Source of the DNA: VRUE01 sp963697915
GTDB lineage: Bacteria; Actinomycetota; Thermoleophilia; Solirubrobacterales; 70-9
DNA: 64,000 bases
Assembly (NCBI GenBank): GCA_963697915.1
Contig: OY969103.1
Coordinates: 2,542,001 to 2,606,000 of the forward strand
Reading direction: 5' to 3'
Shown one piece after another: positions 17,401 to 25,598 of the stretch. Positions within the stretch are counted from its first letter, which is position 1. Each line of letters starts with the position of its first letter. A program made the position numbers and the translations under genes. The notes beneath the pieces are model-generated. The model ran no database searches. It was given only the letters and a program-made list of their open reading frames with translations, and was not told the origin of the DNA.

Positions 17401-20400
17401 TCGCCGGTGAGGGCGGCACGGTCGAGGTCAGCTGGGGAGCCGGCGGCGCCGTGGTGTCGACCTGGAAGCCGCGCGTCGCCGTCGCTTGGTTCGTCGCCGC
17501 GTCGGTGGCGCGCACGCGGAAGGTCCAGGCACCGTCAGCGAGCGGCGAAGCCGGCGCGTGGGTGTCGGCGCCCGAGCAGGGCCCGAAGCTCGGCGTGCCT
17601 TTGTCCAGCGAGCACAGGAAGGTCGCGCCCGGGGCGCTGAAGGCGAAGGTCGGGGTTGGGTCGCTGGTCAGGCCGTCGGGGCCGGACTCGATCACGAGGG
17701 CCGGGGGGGTGAGGTCGATCTGCCAGGTGTGGGTGGCGGGACTGCTGTCGGCGTTGCCGGCTTGATCGATCGCGCGGACCTGGAAGGTGCGGCCGCCCTC
17801 GCCCAGCCCGGTGAGCTCGTGCGGGGTGGTGCAGGCGGCGAAGGCACTGCCGTCGAGCTTGCACTCGAACGAGGCCACGCCCGAGCCGCCCGGGTCAGAG
17901 CCGGTGAAGGAGAAGGTCGCGGTCGCCGTGTTGACGAGGGCCGCTGGCTTGGCGCCGATCTGGGTCTCCGGCGGCGTCGCATCGACCGTGAAGGCCCGCG
18001 TCGCCGTCGCCTGGTTGCCGGCGGCATCGGTGGCGCGCACGCGGAAGCTGCGGGCGCCCTCGGGCAGGGGCGACGCGGGCGTGTGGGTGCCGGCCGCGGA
18101 GCAGGCGCCGAAGCTCGGCGTGCCGGTGTCGAGCGAGCAGGCGAAGGTCGCGCCGGGCTCGGAGCTGAAGGCGTAGGTCGGGGTCGTGTCGTTGGTGAAG
18201 CCGCCGGGGCCGCTGTCGATCTGCACGGAGGGCGGGGTCAGGTCAACCGTCCAGGCGTGGGTCGCGGGACTGGCATCGGCGTTACTCGCCTGGTCCGTCG
18301 CGCGGACCTGCAAGGTGTGGCTGCCGGCGCCCAGGCCGGTGTATTCACGGGGCGAGGCGCAGGCGGCGAACGCACCAGCGTCGAGTTTGCACTCGAAGGA
18401 GGCGACCCCCGAGCCGCCGGGGTCGCTGCCGCTGAAGGTGAAGTTGGCCGCGGCGCTGTTGACCTGCGCAGCTGGTTTGGCGCCGATCGAGGTGTCGGGC
18501 GGCGTCGCGTCGACCGTGAAGGCTCGCGTCGCAATCGCCTGGTTGCCGGCGGCGTCGGTGGCGCGCACGCGGAACGTCCATGCACCGTCCAGGAGGGCGG
18601 CGGGCGTGTGGGTGCCCCCGGCGGAGCAAGGGCCGAAGCTCGCCGTGCCTTTGTCGACCGAGCACTCGAAGCTCGCGCCGGGAGAGCTGAAGGCGAAGCT
18701 CGGGGTCGTGTCGTTGGTGAAGCCCGCGGGGCCGCTGTCGATCTGCACCGCCGGTGGAGTCAGGTCGATCTGCCATGAATAGGACGCCGGGCTGCCGTCG
18801 GCGTTGCCGGCCGCGTCGATCGCGCGGACCTGGAAGCTGTGGCTGCCCTCGGCCAGGCCGGTGAGCTCGCGGGGCGAGGCGCAGGCGGCGAAGGCGCCGC
18901 CGTCGAGCTTGCACTCGAAGGAGCCGACCCCGGAGCCACCCGGGTCGCTGCCGCTGAAGGAGAAGGTCGCCGCCGTGCTGCTGACCTGGGCGGCCGGTTT
19001 CGTGCCGATCGAGGTGTCGGGCGGCGTCGCGTCGACGCTGAAGCCGCGGCTGGCGACCGCCTGGTTGCCCGCCGCGTCGGTCGCCCGCACCCGGAACGTC
19101 CAGCTGCCGTCGGCGAGGGCGGCGGGCGTGTGAGCGCCCGTCTCCGAGCAGGCGCCGAAGCTCGCCGTGCCTTTGTCGACCGAGCACTGGAAAGTGGCGC
19201 CGGCCTCGGAGCTGAAGCCGAAGGTCGGGGTCGTGTCCGCGCTTGGCCCGTCGGGTCCGGTGTCGACCTGCACCGCCGGCGGGGTCAGGTCGATCGTCCA
19301 GCTGTGCGCCGCGGGGCTGCCGTCGGCGTTGCCCGCCGCGTCGATCGCCCGTACCTGAACCGTGTGGCCGCCCGCGCCGAGGCCGGTGTATTCCCGGGGA
19401 GACGTGCAGACGGCGAAGGCGCCGGCGTCGAGCTTGCACTCGAAGGAGGCGATTCCAGAGCCGCCTGGATCGCTGCCGCTGAAGGAGAGGTTGGCGGCGG
19501 TGCTGTTGACGAGGGCCGCCGGTTTGGTCCCGATCGCGGTGTCGGGCGGCGTCGCGTCGACGCTGAAGCCGCGGGTCGCGACGGCCTGGTTGCCGGCGGC
19601 ATCGGCGGCCTGCACCCGGAAGGTCCAGGCGCCGTCGGCGAGCGCCGCCGCGGGCGTGTGGGTGCCGGCGCCCGAGCACGAGCCGAAGCTCGCCGTGCCT
19701 TTGTCGAGCGAGCAGGCAAGAGTCGCGCCGGCCTCGGAGCTGAAGCCGAAGCTCGGGGTCGCGTCATTGGTCAGTCCCTCGGGCCCGGAGCCGATCTGCA
19801 CCGCCGGCGCGGCCAGGTCGACCGTCCAGGTGTAGGACGCGGGGCTGGCGTCGGTGTTGCCGACGCCGTCGACGGCGCGGACCTCGAAGCTGTGCGAGCC
19901 CGCGGCGAGCGCGGTGTGCTCACGCGGCGACGTACAGGCGGTGAAGCCGCCGCCGTCGAGCCTGCACTCGAACGAGGCCACGCCCGAGCCGCCGGGGTCG
20001 GAGCCCGTGAACGAGAACGAGGCCGTGGTCGCTTTGGTCAGCGCCGCTGGCTGGGCGGTGATCTGGGTGCTCGGCGGCGTCGCGTCGATGCTGAAGCCGC
20101 GGGTCGCGGTCGCCTGGTTGCCGGCGGCGTCGGTCGCGCGCACGCGGAAGCTGCGCGCCCCGTCGGGCAGCGCCGCCGCCGGCGTGTGCGAGCCGGCCGC
20201 GGAGCAGGAGCCGAAGCTCGGGCTGCCGGTGTCGAGCGAGCAGGCGAAGGCCGCGCCGGGCTCGGAGCTGAAGCCGAAGCTCGGGGTCGTGTCGGCGGTG
20301 AAGCCGCTGGGGCCGGAGTCGATCTGCACAACCGGCGGGGTCAGGTCGACCGTCCAGGTGTGGGTCGCCGGAGTGCCGTCGACGTTGCCGACCTGGTCGA

Positions 20401-23400
20401 TCGCCCGCACCTGGACGGTGTGATCGCCCTCGCCCAGGCCGGTGTACTCGCGGGGGGAGGCGCAGGTCGTGAAGGCGCCGCCGTCGAGCTTGCACTGGAA
20501 CGAGGCCAAGCCGGAGCCCGCATCGGAGCTACCGAAGGAGAAGCTCGCGACGGTGCTGTTGACGAGGGCCGCCGGTTTGGTCCCGATCGAGGTGTCGGGC
20601 GCCGTCGCGTCGACGCTGAAGCCGCGGCTGGCGACGGCCTGGTTGCCCGCCGCGTCGGCTGCCCGCACCCGGAAGGTCCAGCTGCCGTCGGCGAGCGCGG
20701 GAGAGGGGGTGTGGGTGCCCGTGTCAGAGCAGGCGCCGAAGCTCGCCGCGCCTTTGTCGAGCGAGCACTCGAACGTCGCGCCGGAGGCGCTGAAGGCGAA
20801 GCTCGGGGTCGTGTCGGCGGTGAAGCCGCTGGGGCCGGAGTCGATCTGCACAACCGGCGGGGTCAGGTCGACCGTCCAGGTGTGGGTGGCTGGGCTTTCG
20901 TCGACGTTCCCGGCCCCGTCGAAGGCCCGCGCCTGGAAGGTATGCGAGCCCTCCGCCAGGCCGGTGTGCTCGCGCGGAGACGTGCAGACGGCGAACGACC
21001 CGTTGTCGAGCTTGCAGCGGAGGGAGGCCACGCCCGAGCCGGCGTCGGAGCCGCTGAAGGAGAAGCTCGCGGCGCCGCTGTTGACCAGGGCCGCCGGTTT
21101 GGCCCCGATCTGGGTCTCGGGGGGAGTGGCGTCGACCTCCACCGCGCGGGTCACGGTGGCCTGGTTGCCCGCCGCGTCGGCTGCCCGCACCCGGAAGGTC
21201 CAGCTGCCGTCGGCGAGCGCCGCCGCCGGCGTGTGCGAGCCGGCCCCGGAGCAGGGCGCGAAGGCGGTGCTGCCCTGGTCGACCGAGCAGGCGAGCGCCG
21301 CGCCCGTCGTGGCGCTGAAGGTGACGGTGGGGGTCGTGTCGTTGGTCGGGCCGGTGGGACCGGACTCGATCTGGACGGCGGGCGGGGTCAGGTCCACCTG
21401 CCACGAGTAGGAGGCGGGGGCGCCGTCGACGTTTCCGACCGCGTCGATCGCCCGCACCTGGAAGCTGTGGCTGCCCTCGGTCAGGCCGGTGAGCTCACGC
21501 GGGGAGGCGCAGGCGGCGAAGGCGCCGCCGTCGAGCTTGCACTGGAAGGAGGCGACGCCCGAGCCACCGGGGTCAGAGCCGGTGAACGAGAAGGAGGCCG
21601 CGGTGGCGTTGGTCAGCGCCGCGGGCTGCGCGGTGATCTGCGCATCCGGAGGCGTCGCGTCGACCGTGAACCCGCGGCTGGCGACCGCCTGGTTGCCGGC
21701 GCCGTCGGTGGCTCGCACCCGGAAGGTCCAGGCGCCGTCGGCCAGGGCCGCGGGCGTGTGCGTGCCGGCGCCCGAGCAGGCGCCGAAGCTCGCCGTGCCT
21801 TTGTCGAGCGAGCACTCGAAGCCGGCGCCGGCGGAGCTGAAGCCGAAGGTCGGGGTCGTGTCGCCGGTGAACCCGGTCGGGCCGGAGTCGATCTGCACCG
21901 CCGGGGGGGTCAGGTCGATCGTCCAGGCGTGGCCGGCCGCCGTCGCGTCGACGTTCCCGGCGCTGTCGATCGCGCGGACATCGAAGGAGTGGGCTCCCTC
22001 GGCGAGGGCGGTGTACCCGCGGGGCGGGGTGCAGCTGGCGAAGGCGCCGGCGTCGAGCCTGCACTCGAAGGACGCCGCCCCGGAGCCACCGGGATCGGAG
22101 CCGGTGAAGGAGAAGCTGGCGGTCGCGCTGTTGACCAGGGACGCCGGTTTGGCGCCGATCTGGGTGTCGGGGGCGGTCGAGTCCTCGACGTAGGAGAGCG
22201 GTTCCGAACAGCCGGAGACGTTCCCCGCCACCGTCGTCGCGGTGGCGCGGAAGACCGTGGTCGAGTCGTCGGCGACCGAGACCTCGACCCCGGCCGCGAG
22301 TACCTCCGGGCTGAGCGTGGCTAGCGGTGAGCCGGAGCAGGCGCCGCCGCCGTAGAGGCGGACGGTGGTGCCGGCGGTGGCCGAGCCGAGGACCCGCGGT
22401 GCGTTGTGGTTTGCCGGTGAGGCCGGGGCGCTCGAGCCCAAGGCGGGCGCCGGCGGGGCGGCGGTGTCGACCTGGAAGCCCCGGGTCGCGGTCGCCTGGT
22501 TGGCGGCGCCGTCGGTGGCCCGCACGCGGAAGGTCCAGCTGCCGTCGGCGAGCGCGGGGGAGGGCGTGTGCGTGCCCGCACCCGAGCAGGGGCCGAAGGA
22601 CGCCGTGCCTTTGTCGACCGAGCACTCGAAGTCGGCGCCGGGGGCGCTGAAGCTGAAGGTCGGGGTCGAGTCGCTGGTCAGGCCGTCGGGGCCGGTGTCG
22701 ATCGAGAGCGCCGGCGGCGTGGTGTCGACCTGCCAAGTGTGGGTGGCGGGGGTGGCGTCGGCGTTGCCCGCTTTGTCGCTCGCCCGCACCTGGAAGCTGT
22801 GCGAGCCCTCGCTCAGGCCGCTGTACTGGCGCGGCGCGGCGCAGGCGCCGAAGGCGCCGCTGTCGAGCCTGCACTCGAACGAGGCCACGCCCGAGCCGCC
22901 AGGGTCAGATCCGGTGAAGGAGAAGGAGGCGGTGGTCGCGTTGGTCAGCGCCGGCGGGTTGGCGGTGATCTGGGTGCCGGGCGCGGTCGAGTCCTCGACG
23001 TAGGCGATCGGGGCCGAGCAGCTCGAGCTGTTCTCGGCCGCGGTGGTCGCGGTGGCGCTGAGCTGGGTGGTCGAGTCGTCGGCGACGCTGAGCTCGATCC
23101 CGGTGCCAAGCGCCATGGCCGCGACGGTGCTGATCGGGCCACCGGAGCAGCCTGCGCCCGTATAGAGCCGGACCGTGGTGCCGGCCGGGGCGCTGCCGGT
23201 GAGCACGGGGCTGTTGTGGTTGGCGGGAGAGGCGGGGACGGTCGCGCTCAGCGCCGGCGCCGCCGGAATCGCCGTGTCGACCTGGAAGCCCCGGGTCGCG
23301 GTCGCCTGGTTGGCGGCGCCGTCGGTGGCCCGCACGCGGAAGGTCCAGCTGCCGTCGGCGAGCGCGGGGGAGGGCGTGTGCGTGCCCGCACCCGAGCAGG

Positions 23401-25579
23401 GGCCGAAGGACGCCGTGCCTTTGTCGACCGAGCACTGGAGCGAGGCACCGGGCTCGGAGCTGAAAGCGAAGGTCGGCGTCGCGTCGTTGGTCAGCCCGTC
23501 GGGGCCGGACCCGATCTGCAGCTCGGGTGGGGTGAGGTCGACCTGCCAGGCGTGGCTGGCGGGGGTGGGATCGACGTTGCCGGCCTGGTCGAATGCCCGT
23601 GCCTGGAAGCTGTGGTGGCCCTCGCTCAGCCCGGTGTGCTCGCGGGGGGAGGTGCAGGCGACGAACGGCCCGCCGTCGATCCTGCACTCGAGGAAGGCGA
23701 CTCCCGAGCCGCCGTCGGAGCCGCTGAAGGAGAAGCTCGCCGTGGCGCTGTTGACGAGCTCGCCCGGCTTGGCGCCGAGCTCGGTCTCGGGCGCGGTCGC
23801 GTCGACCGAGAAGTCACGGATGGCGACGGCCCGGTTGCCGGCCGCGTCGGTGGCGCGCACGCGGAAGGTCCAGCTGCCGTCGGCGAGCGCCACGGCGGGC
23901 GTGTGGGTGCCGGCGCCCGAGCACGAGCCGAAGCTCGCCGTGCCTTTGTCGAGCGAGCACTCGAAGCCGGCGTCGGGAGCGCTGAAGTCGAAGGTCGGCG
24001 TCGAGTCGTCGGTCAGGCCGGCGGGGCCGGACTCGATCACGAGCGCCGGCGGCAGGGTGTCCACATGCCACCCGGCCAGGGCCGGGCTCTGGTCGACGTT
24101 GCCGGCGGCGTCCACGGCGCGGACCTCGAACGCGTGCGGTCCGTCCGCGATCTGCGTGTAGCTCCGCGGCGAGGTGCAGGTCGCCCAGCTGCCGGCGTCG
24201 AGGCGGCACTCGAAGGAGACGACCCCCGTGCCGCCGGGATCGTCGGCGGCGAAGGAGAACGTCGCCGCGGGGCTGTTGGTCAGCGGCGGCGGCTGGGCGC
24301 TGATCTCGGTCGCCGGGGCGCTCGAGTCCTCGACGTAGGCGAGCGGTTCCGAGCAGCCGGAAGTGTTCCCTGCCGTGGTGGTCGCGGTGGCGCGGAAGAC
24401 GGTGGTCGAGTCGTCGGACACGGCGACCTCGACCCCGGCGGCCAAAGCGGCGGGGGTGGCGGTGGCCAGTGCCGGGCCGGAGCAGGCGCCGCCAGCGTAG
24501 ACGTCGATCGTGGCGATCGTGGCGCCGGGGGGCGTGGAGCCGACGACCTCGGGCGTGTTGTCGTTTGCCGGCGAGGCCGGCAGGGTTTCGGTCAGCAGCG
24601 GCGCCGAGGGCGCCGCGGTATCGACGTGGAACCCGCGCGTCGCCCCTGCCTCGTTGCCGGCGGCGTCGGTGGCTCGCACGCGGAAGGTCTGGTCGCCCTC
24701 GCCGAGCGGGCTCGCCGGCGTGTGGGCGTCGGCTCCCGAGCAGGGGCCGAAGCTCGGCGTGCCGGTGTCGATCGAGCAGGCCAGGGTGGCGCCGGGCTCG
24801 GAGCTGAAGCCGAAGGTCGGCGTCGCGTCGTTGGTCAGCCCATCCGGGCCGGACTCGATCGCGAGCGTGGGGGGGACGGTGTCGATCTGCCAGCCGTGGG
24901 TGGCTGGGCTGGGATCCGCGTTGGCGGCGGCGTCGACCGACCGCACTTCGAACTCGTGCTGGCCGTCGGCCAGCGCCGTGTACTGCCTGGGCGAGGTGCA
25001 AGCTGCCCAGCTGCCGCCGTCGAGGCGGCACTCGAAGGTGGCGACGGCCACTCCGGGCGGGTCGAGCCCGCTGAACTCGAAGCTGGCCGAGGCGCTGTTG
25101 GCGAGGGCCGCCGGCTTGGCGCCGATCTTGGTCTCGGGCGGGGTCGTGTCGGGTGGCGGGGGGAGCGGCTCGGGCTCCCCCGGGCCAGGCGGGGCCGGGG
25201 CCGGCTCTGGGTCGGGCACGAGCGGCGGCGGCTGCAGCTGCAGGCCGAGGACGCCGCCGGGGTTGCGGGGGTCGGTGTTCGTCCGCCGCACCTCGGTCCA
25301 GTCGGAGAGGCCGTCGCCGTCGGTGTCGCGGCGGCGCGGGTTCGTCCTCGTCCGCCGCACCTCGGTCCAGTCGGAGAGCCGGTCGCGATCGGTGTCGCGG
25401 CGGTTGGGGTTGGTCCGCGTCCGCTTGGTCTCGGTCCAGTCGGAGAGGCCGTCGCGGTCGGAGTCCCTGGGCGCCGCCGCCTGGGCGCTCGGCGGCAGGG
25501 CGCAGACTGCGATCGTGATCACAACGGGACCGCAGAGGATCGACCTGTAAACGCTCGCGATGTTGGGGGGGCCGCGCAT
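14447..25579 (-). CDS. Giant secreted protein: calcium repeats, 36 Ig-like modules, C-terminal parallel beta-helix
   Basis: The product has about 3,710 residues. There are two candidate ATGs (25585 and 25579); an AGGAG at 25586-25590 sits 6 bp from the second, so 25579 is preferred. The order is a signal peptide (core ILCGPVVITIAVCAL), three thrombospondin-3-like repeats (DSDRDGLSDWTE, DTDRDRLSDWTE, DTDGDGLSDWTE) and a Pro-rich linker. Then come 36 Ig-like modules (about residues 149-3345) and a beta-helix of about 360 residues almost identical in motifs to the 12646-14319 and 41340-42848 proteins, ending GYRKPSGVAW. By eye I count four module types: A 16, B 14, C 5, D 1. It starts only 19 bp after the glycosyltransferase stop, so it may be the distal gene of the polysaccharide operon. 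Adhesion to, or processing of, the surface polysaccharide is the likely role, by inference. Confidence 0.88.
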   Translation of the reverse strand: MRGPPNIASVYRSILCGPVVITIAVCALPPSAQAAAPRDSDRDGLSDWTETKRTRTNPNRRDTDRDRLSDWTEVRRTRTNPRRRDTDGDGLSDWTEVRRTNTDPRNPGGVLGLQLQPPPLVPDPEPAPAPPGPGEPEPLPPPPDTTPPETKIGAKPAALANSASASFEFSGLDPPGVAVATFECRLDGGSWAACTSPRQYTALADGQHEFEVRSVDAAANADPSPATHGWQIDTVPPTLAIESGPDGLTNDATPTFGFSSEPGATLACSIDTGTPSFGPCSGADAHTPASPLGEGDQTFRVRATDAAGNEAGATRGFHVDTAAPSAPLLTETLPASPANDNTPEVVGSTPPGATIATIDVYAGGACSGPALATATPAALAAGVEVAVSDDSTTVFRATATTTAGNTSGCSEPLAYVEDSSAPATEISAQPPPLTNSPAATFSFAADDPGGTGVVSFECRLDAGSWATCTSPRSYTQIADGPHAFEVRAVDAAGNVDQSPALAGWHVDTLPPALVIESGPAGLTDDSTPTFDFSAPDAGFECSLDKGTASFGSCSGAGTHTPAVALADGSWTFRVRATDAAGNRAVAIRDFSVDATAPETELGAKPGELVNSATASFSFSGSDGGSGVAFLECRIDGGPFVACTSPREHTGLSEGHHSFQARAFDQAGNVDPTPASHAWQVDLTPPELQIGSGPDGLTNDATPTFAFSSEPGASLQCSVDKGTASFGPCSGAGTHTPSPALADGSWTFRVRATDGAANQATATRGFQVDTAIPAAPALSATVPASPANHNSPVLTGSAPAGTTVRLYTGAGCSGGPISTVAAMALGTGIELSVADDSTTQLSATATTAAENSSSCSAPIAYVEDSTAPGTQITANPPALTNATTASFSFTGSDPGGSGVASFECRLDSGAFGACAAPRQYSGLSEGSHSFQVRASDKAGNADATPATHTWQVDTTPPALSIDTGPDGLTSDSTPTFSFSAPGADFECSVDKGTASFGPCSGAGTHTPSPALADGSWTFRVRATDGAANQATATRGFQVDTAAPPAPALGSSAPASPANHNAPRVLGSATAGTTVRLYGGGACSGSPLATLSPEVLAAGVEVSVADDSTTVFRATATTVAGNVSGCSEPLSYVEDSTAPDTQIGAKPASLVNSATASFSFTGSDPGGSGAASFECRLDAGAFASCTPPRGYTALAEGAHSFDVRAIDSAGNVDATAAGHAWTIDLTPPAVQIDSGPTGFTGDTTPTFGFSSAGAGFECSLDKGTASFGACSGAGTHTPAALADGAWTFRVRATDGAGNQAVASRGFTVDATPPDAQITAQPAALTNATAASFSFTGSDPGGSGVASFQCKLDGGAFAACASPRELTGLTEGSHSFQVRAIDAVGNVDGAPASYSWQVDLTPPAVQIESGPTGPTNDTTPTVTFSATTGAALACSVDQGSTAFAPCSGAGSHTPAAALADGSWTFRVRAADAAGNQATVTRAVEVDATPPETQIGAKPAALVNSGAASFSFSGSDAGSGVASLRCKLDNGSFAVCTSPREHTGLAEGSHTFQARAFDGAGNVDESPATHTWTVDLTPPVVQIDSGPSGFTADTTPSFAFSASGATFECSLDKGAASFGACSDTGTHTPSPALADGSWTFRVRAADAAGNQAVASRGFSVDATAPDTSIGTKPAALVNSTVASFSFGSSDAGSGLASFQCKLDGGAFTTCASPREYTGLGEGDHTVQVRAIDQVGNVDGTPATHTWTVDLTPPVVQIDSGPSGFTADTTPSFGFSSEPGAAFACSLDTGSPSFGSCSAAGSHTPAAALPDGARSFRVRATDAAGNQATATRGFSIDATPPSTQITAQPAALTKATTASFSFTGSDPGGSGVASFECRLDGGGFTACTSPREHTALAAGSHSFEVRAVDGVGNTDASPASYTWTVDLAAPAVQIGSGPEGLTNDATPSFGFSSEAGATLACSLDKGTASFGSCSGAGTHTPAAALADGAWTFRVQAADAAGNQAVATRGFSVDATPPDTAIGTKPAALVNSTAANLSFSGSDPGGSGIASFECKLDAGAFAVCTSPREYTGLGAGGHTVQVRAIDAAGNADGSPAAHSWTIDLTPPAVQVDTGPDGPSADTTPTFGFSSEAGATFQCSVDKGTASFGACSETGAHTPAALADGSWTFRVRATDAAGNQAVASRGFSVDATPPDTSIGTKPAAQVSSTAATFSFSGSDPGGSGVGSFECKLDGGAFAACASPRELTGLAEGSHSFQVRAIDAAGNADGSPASYSWQIDLTPPAVQIDSGPAGFTNDTTPSFAFSSPGASFECSVDKGTASFGPCSAGGTHTPAALLDGAWTFRVRATDAAGNQAIATRAFTVDATPPDTSIGAKPAAQVNSAAANFTFSGSDPGGSGVASFECKLDAGAFAACASPREYTGLGAGSHTLQVRATDQASNADASPATHAWTVDLTPPSVQIDSGPGGFTNDTTPTYAFSSEPGATFACSLDTGTPSFGACSAAGTHTPASPLPEGARSFRVRATDAAGNQATATRAFTVDATPPETQIGAKPAALVNTATATFSFTGSDPGGSGVASFECKLDGSAFAACTTPHELTGLGEGGRTFQVRAIDQAGNADSSPATHTWQIDLTPPALVIESGPDGLTSDPTPTFAFSAPGATFLCSLDKGTPSFGPCSGADTHAPASPLADGAWTFRVRATDAATNQATATRGFQVDTTAPPAPQLTSTVPPSPANDNAPRVLGASVAGTTVRLFSGGTCAGSALATVTPAELAAGIEVSVADDTTTVFRATATTAAGIPSGCSEQLAYVEDSSAPQTTITAQPAALTNSATATFSFSGGDGGGSGVASFECKLDAQPFGPCASGAELTGLGHGAHSFEVRAVDGAGNVDASPASHTWQVDLSAPQVTIDSVSKTLLRLMSTSTLTWHGDENGPFELRVGGADCTTGTVIGSGAYGTQPAARTSNVTGAQLAEGANTLRLCLADAAGNRGAATATLTRDSVSPETQITLGPPALVNVATASFSFTGSDPGGSGVTSFRCSLDGGSFTLCTSPRAYSGLGEGLHIFEVRATDQAGNSDESTDELEWRVDLTPPALTIEAGPDGLTNDATPTFRYSSEPGAGFACSLDTGAPSFGPCSGAGAHTPASPLGEGPQTFRVRATDAAGNQATATRDFLVDSTAAPAPELSPTVPASPANHNAPRVSGTAAAAATVRLYAGPCSGSPLVTLTPAELEAGVEIAVADDTTTVFRATATMPDEDVSGCSEPLAYVEDSTAPQTAIASAPPPTTLSTSATFFLGASESGASLECSLDGAAFGACASPRSHANLAPGPHSFAVRATDAAGNLDPSPAETTWTIAPPPSSWPSACVPGATEATTAAALRAAVDSGKDACVTADVGNVDLGDLGARPVVVSTSGNGMMGAVDLGSTTDLTISQARLRSVTIRNSHRTRLLGNTIGGTPTARVSDQLIFMPETNNDVLIEGNDIGWTIADDTGNAGYGCRCYGTLNRLRFVGNKLHDLAADGFQGVGGVDVVIDRNEIGPVGRNPESDEHSDSIQITGNDANLRITNNWIHHQGYYNGEVTANAGSTYIHGDGTDTLTYENNLIETVEGRTEICGLGTGGVERSNITIRRNTWVDGGKAFNGFPGFEWDCDGGAGNVITRNIAIDPDGGLADNGYDAALIAPNLFGTPSLVTLDADRNCISANCNPASEEPIGYRKPSGVAW
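22464..22626 (-). repeat. Exact 163-bp direct repeat, copy 1
   Basis: The sequence is identical to 23274-23436 (offset 810 bp, 270 codons). It lies in the type-B module that follows type C in the giant gene, and the flanking module DNA is less conserved. Confidence 0.9.
23274..23436 (-). repeat. Exact 163-bp direct repeat, copy 2
   Basis: Second copy of 22464-22626. In-frame exchange between the two copies would add or remove three modules (270 codons). Confidence 0.9.
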
Positions 25580-25598
25580 TGCCATCTCCTGAGGGGTC

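Larger units (their letters stand above)
15541..25141 (-). repeat. Array of 36 Ig-like modules inside the giant gene
   Basis: Tandem coding repeats of about 85-98 codons. Type A has GSDPGGSGVASFECKLDGG with a cysteine pair CX9C. Type B has GPDGLTNDATPTFGFSSE with a CX11C pair. Type C has VPASPANHNAPRVLGSA and ends SEPLAYVEDST. Type D (one copy, near 16.6-16.9 kb) has LTWHGDENGPFELRVGGADC. The usual order along the protein is A-B, with C inserted after some B modules. Confidence 0.9.

Noticed and set aside
15541..25141. CRISPR array or non-coding tandem repeats
   Set aside because: The repeats are about 250-290 bp, keep one reading frame and vary mainly at synonymous or conservative sites, so they are protein modules.
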